Below, piece by piece: positions 62,506 to 64,000 of a stretch of 64,000 nucleotides of DNA. Positions within the stretch are counted from its first letter, which is position 1; the number at the start of each line of letters is the position of its first letter. The position numbers and the translations under genes were made by a program. The DNA is from Phycisphaerae bacterium (lineage in GTDB: Bacteria > Chloroflexota > Anaerolineae > 4572-78 > J111), in assembly GCA_028285035.1 (NCBI GenBank), contig JANQQF010000039.1, positions 186,001 through 250,000 on the forward strand. Reading direction: 5' to 3'. The notes under the pieces were generated by a model. It worked only from the letters and a program-made list of their open reading frames with translations, did not search any database and was not told where the DNA came from.

Positions 62506-62720
62506 GTTTTCCTCACTAAATCAATTGTTAGATTTGTAACACCCACAACACGGAAATCGAATACAAATCCGTCACCAAACCGTCGTTGGCCTGACCAAAA
62601 TAGGGCGTTACCATCGTTTGTTTTTTGCCCCGCTGTCATTTGCTGACTGTCCAATAAAAATACCCTGCCTCCGATATCCTGAACTCAACATTCACACCTA
62701 CACCTTCAGGAGGGTATGTT
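62506..62720. other. Intergenic region between divergent M20 and deacetylase genes
   Basis: No gene. AATAAAAATACC near 62653 may be part of a promoter; nothing firm can be said. Confidence 0.3.
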
Positions 62721-63683
62721 ATGAAAACGCCATCAACAAAACTCAACTCATTCACCTTCAAAGTCAGCCAGCTCATTATCGGCATTTTTATTGCCCAACT
62801 GATATGGCTCAGTTCATTAAGCCTGCTGGGGGCTGAAGTTGCATCCGCTTATGCTCAACAAGTGGATGAGGGGCACACTTCTAGCACATCCACCATCACC
62901 AACACAAGCACAATAACAGGGCAAAATGATACAGCAACACGCTTAAACATCCAAGAAACCATTGAGACAGCCGTTGCTGAAGCAACAAGTCAGTTAGAAC
63001 TAACGATCAGTCGCACCGAGCTACGTCCGACAGAATTGAGCGGGGCTTACATCAATCACGTTGCCACCAATGAAATCAAACACGGTGATCGAGCCAAGCA
63101 ATCCGTGGCCTTGACCTTCGATTGCGAGGGAACCTACGAGCAAATCAAATTGATGGTTGACCTGTTGAATGCGGGAGAGGCAAAAGGCACCTTCTTTTTG
63201 CTGGGCAACACCGTCGCCAGTCATCCCGAAATCGTCCCGATGATCCGCAATGCTGGGCACGAATTGGGCAATCACAGCTACAGCCACCCCAAATTTAGCA
63301 CACTGACCTACACCGTAGCCATCACCGAGATCGCAATGACCGAGGCTGTCATTTCACAAGCCGCCGGAGAACCTGTCCCAATGCGCTATTTCCGCTTTCC
63401 CTACGGTGATCGTACCCAAGAGAATAAAAATTGGCTAGCCGAGTTAGGCTATCAATCCATCTTCTGGGATGTTGACCCCCTTGGCTGGCACCACACCATT
63501 ACCAGCACCGATGTCATCTCCACCATCACCCATACAACTCAGCCTGGCAGCATCGTCCTGATGCACTGCGGTCGCCCCGCCGATGAACTAGCCTTGCCCA
63601 CGGTGATTACCAACTTGAAGGAGCAGGGGTATACACTAGAAACGTTGTCACAGGTTATACCACCTGATCCAGTGTGGGAATAG
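62721..63683 (+). CDS. Polysaccharide deacetylase (NodB-like), secreted or membrane-anchored
   Basis: AGGAGG precedes the ATG. The 320-residue protein has an N-terminal hydrophobic segment (LIIGIFIAQLIWLSSLSLLG) and a Ser/Thr-rich spacer. The NodB domain (about 125-310) follows with VALTFDCEGT, HELGNHSYSHP (metal His pair), YFRFPYGDR and SIVLMHCG. In this family the first motif is TFDDG; here the second Asp is Cys, which could lower or change activity. It would remove acetyl groups from cell-wall or surface polysaccharides. Confidence 0.85.
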   Translation: MKTPSTKLNSFTFKVSQLIIGIFIAQLIWLSSLSLLGAEVASAYAQQVDEGHTSSTSTITNTSTITGQNDTATRLNIQETIETAVAEATSQLELTISRTELRPTELSGAYINHVATNEIKHGDRAKQSVALTFDCEGTYEQIKLMVDLLNAGEAKGTFFLLGNTVASHPEIVPMIRNAGHELGNHSYSHPKFSTLTYTVAITEIAMTEAVISQAAGEPVPMRYFRFPYGDRTQENKNWLAELGYQSIFWDVDPLGWHHTITSTDVISTITHTTQPGSIVLMHCGRPADELALPTVITNLKEQGYTLETLSQVIPPDPVWE

Positions 63684-63761
63684 ACCCTTCAAGAAACCCA
63701 ATCGCTGGTCACAACGTCTTTGAATTCAACATCAAGTTTGAGTTATTCCATAATTCTCTTT

Positions 63762-64000
63762 ATGATGAATATCAAATCAAGCCAAAGATACAAACGAGTG
63801 GCAGAGAAAAATCAAATCGGCAGCTTTACGATAGAACGTACCGAAAACGCACTTTACCTTACCAAGCGATGGCTCGATAGTCGCCTCTTTTTTCTACTAT
63901 TTCTGGTCCTCATTTTTGGTTTATCCTCAGCTAGTTTTGTTGTTGTTTCTCTAGATCAAGGCAGTCTGATCTTTCTATTTTGCCCACTGATCTGGATAGA
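63762..64000 (+). CDS. Membrane protein, 5' end only
   Basis: The frame from ATG 63762 stays open to the window edge (79 codons). It has a polar N-terminus (GSFTIERTENALYLTKRWLD) and two hydrophobic segments (FFLLFLVLIFGLSSASFVVV and SLIFLFCPLIWI). This could be the start of a PH-like or other small membrane protein. The ribosome site is weak. Function unknown. Confidence 0.45.
   Translation, partial: MMNIKSSQRYKRVAEKNQIGSFTIERTENALYLTKRWLDSRLFFLLFLVLIFGLSSASFVVVSLDQGSLIFLFCPLIWI

Overview
The window looks like a chromosomal segment from a member of the Chloroflexota. This is an inference from gene families: many STAND ATPase regulators (XRE-NB-ARC, SARP/BTAD, LuxR), large secreted proteins with LamG, DUF11, CSLREA beta-helix, DNRLRE and CARDB domains, a DUF4332 protein, and a CarH-type B12 photoreceptor operon. 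No tRNA, rRNA or CRISPR array is visible. One insertion sequence is present, with a broken transposase.

Layout. 1-3250: start of a TRAP-transporter binding protein, a tandem TerB-like protein and a Fsr-like MFS transporter. 3256-31772: an accessory block of surface proteins and their probable regulators. It holds a tiny peptide gene beside an XRE-NB-ARC STAND regulator, a 2705-residue LamG/DUF11 protein, two CSLREA beta-helix proteins, a DNRLRE/DUF11 protein, small secreted or hypothetical proteins, an orphan response regulator, and a second tiny peptide gene beside a SARP-STAND regulator. Five promoters in this block share one architecture: two TGTCC(T/C)AA boxes exactly 11 bp apart, with a -10 hexamer exactly 52 bp after the first box. 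31876-45214: DUF4332 protein, a thioredoxin-like lipoprotein with in-frame TGA at both CxxC positions, a chromate transporter, an SPFH protein followed by a LexA/S24 fusion protein, a zinc-ribbon membrane protein, a PEP-utilising swivel-domain protein, cytochrome c debris and a LuxR-STAND regulator. 45402-56121 (minus strand): a probable light and oxidative stress cluster with CarH-type repressor, SRPBCC protein, CrtI-like and renalase-like flavoproteins, hybrid kinase/cyclase, a small membrane protein, then a peroxiredoxin with in-frame TGA at the active-site Cys, an SDR protein and DNA photolyase. 56366-64000: PlsY, a lipoprotein, HD protein with prephenate dehydrogenase, a BtuF-like protein, M20 peptidase, MscS channel, polysaccharide deacetylase and the start of a membrane protein.

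The most notable signals are: (i) two probable selenoproteins that a normal ORF search splits or truncates, one UxxU thioredoxin-like lipoprotein and one UxxC peroxiredoxin, each followed by a SECIS-like hairpin; (ii) the five-promoter regulon with rigid geometry; (iii) two micro-peptides sharing DGESGD(V/I)AGG with mostly synonymous codon differences, each next to a STAND regulator, suggesting peptide signalling or a peptide product; and (iv) a light-regulated operon in which the B12 repressor gene and the selenoperoxiredoxin-photolyase operon have closely similar promoters.
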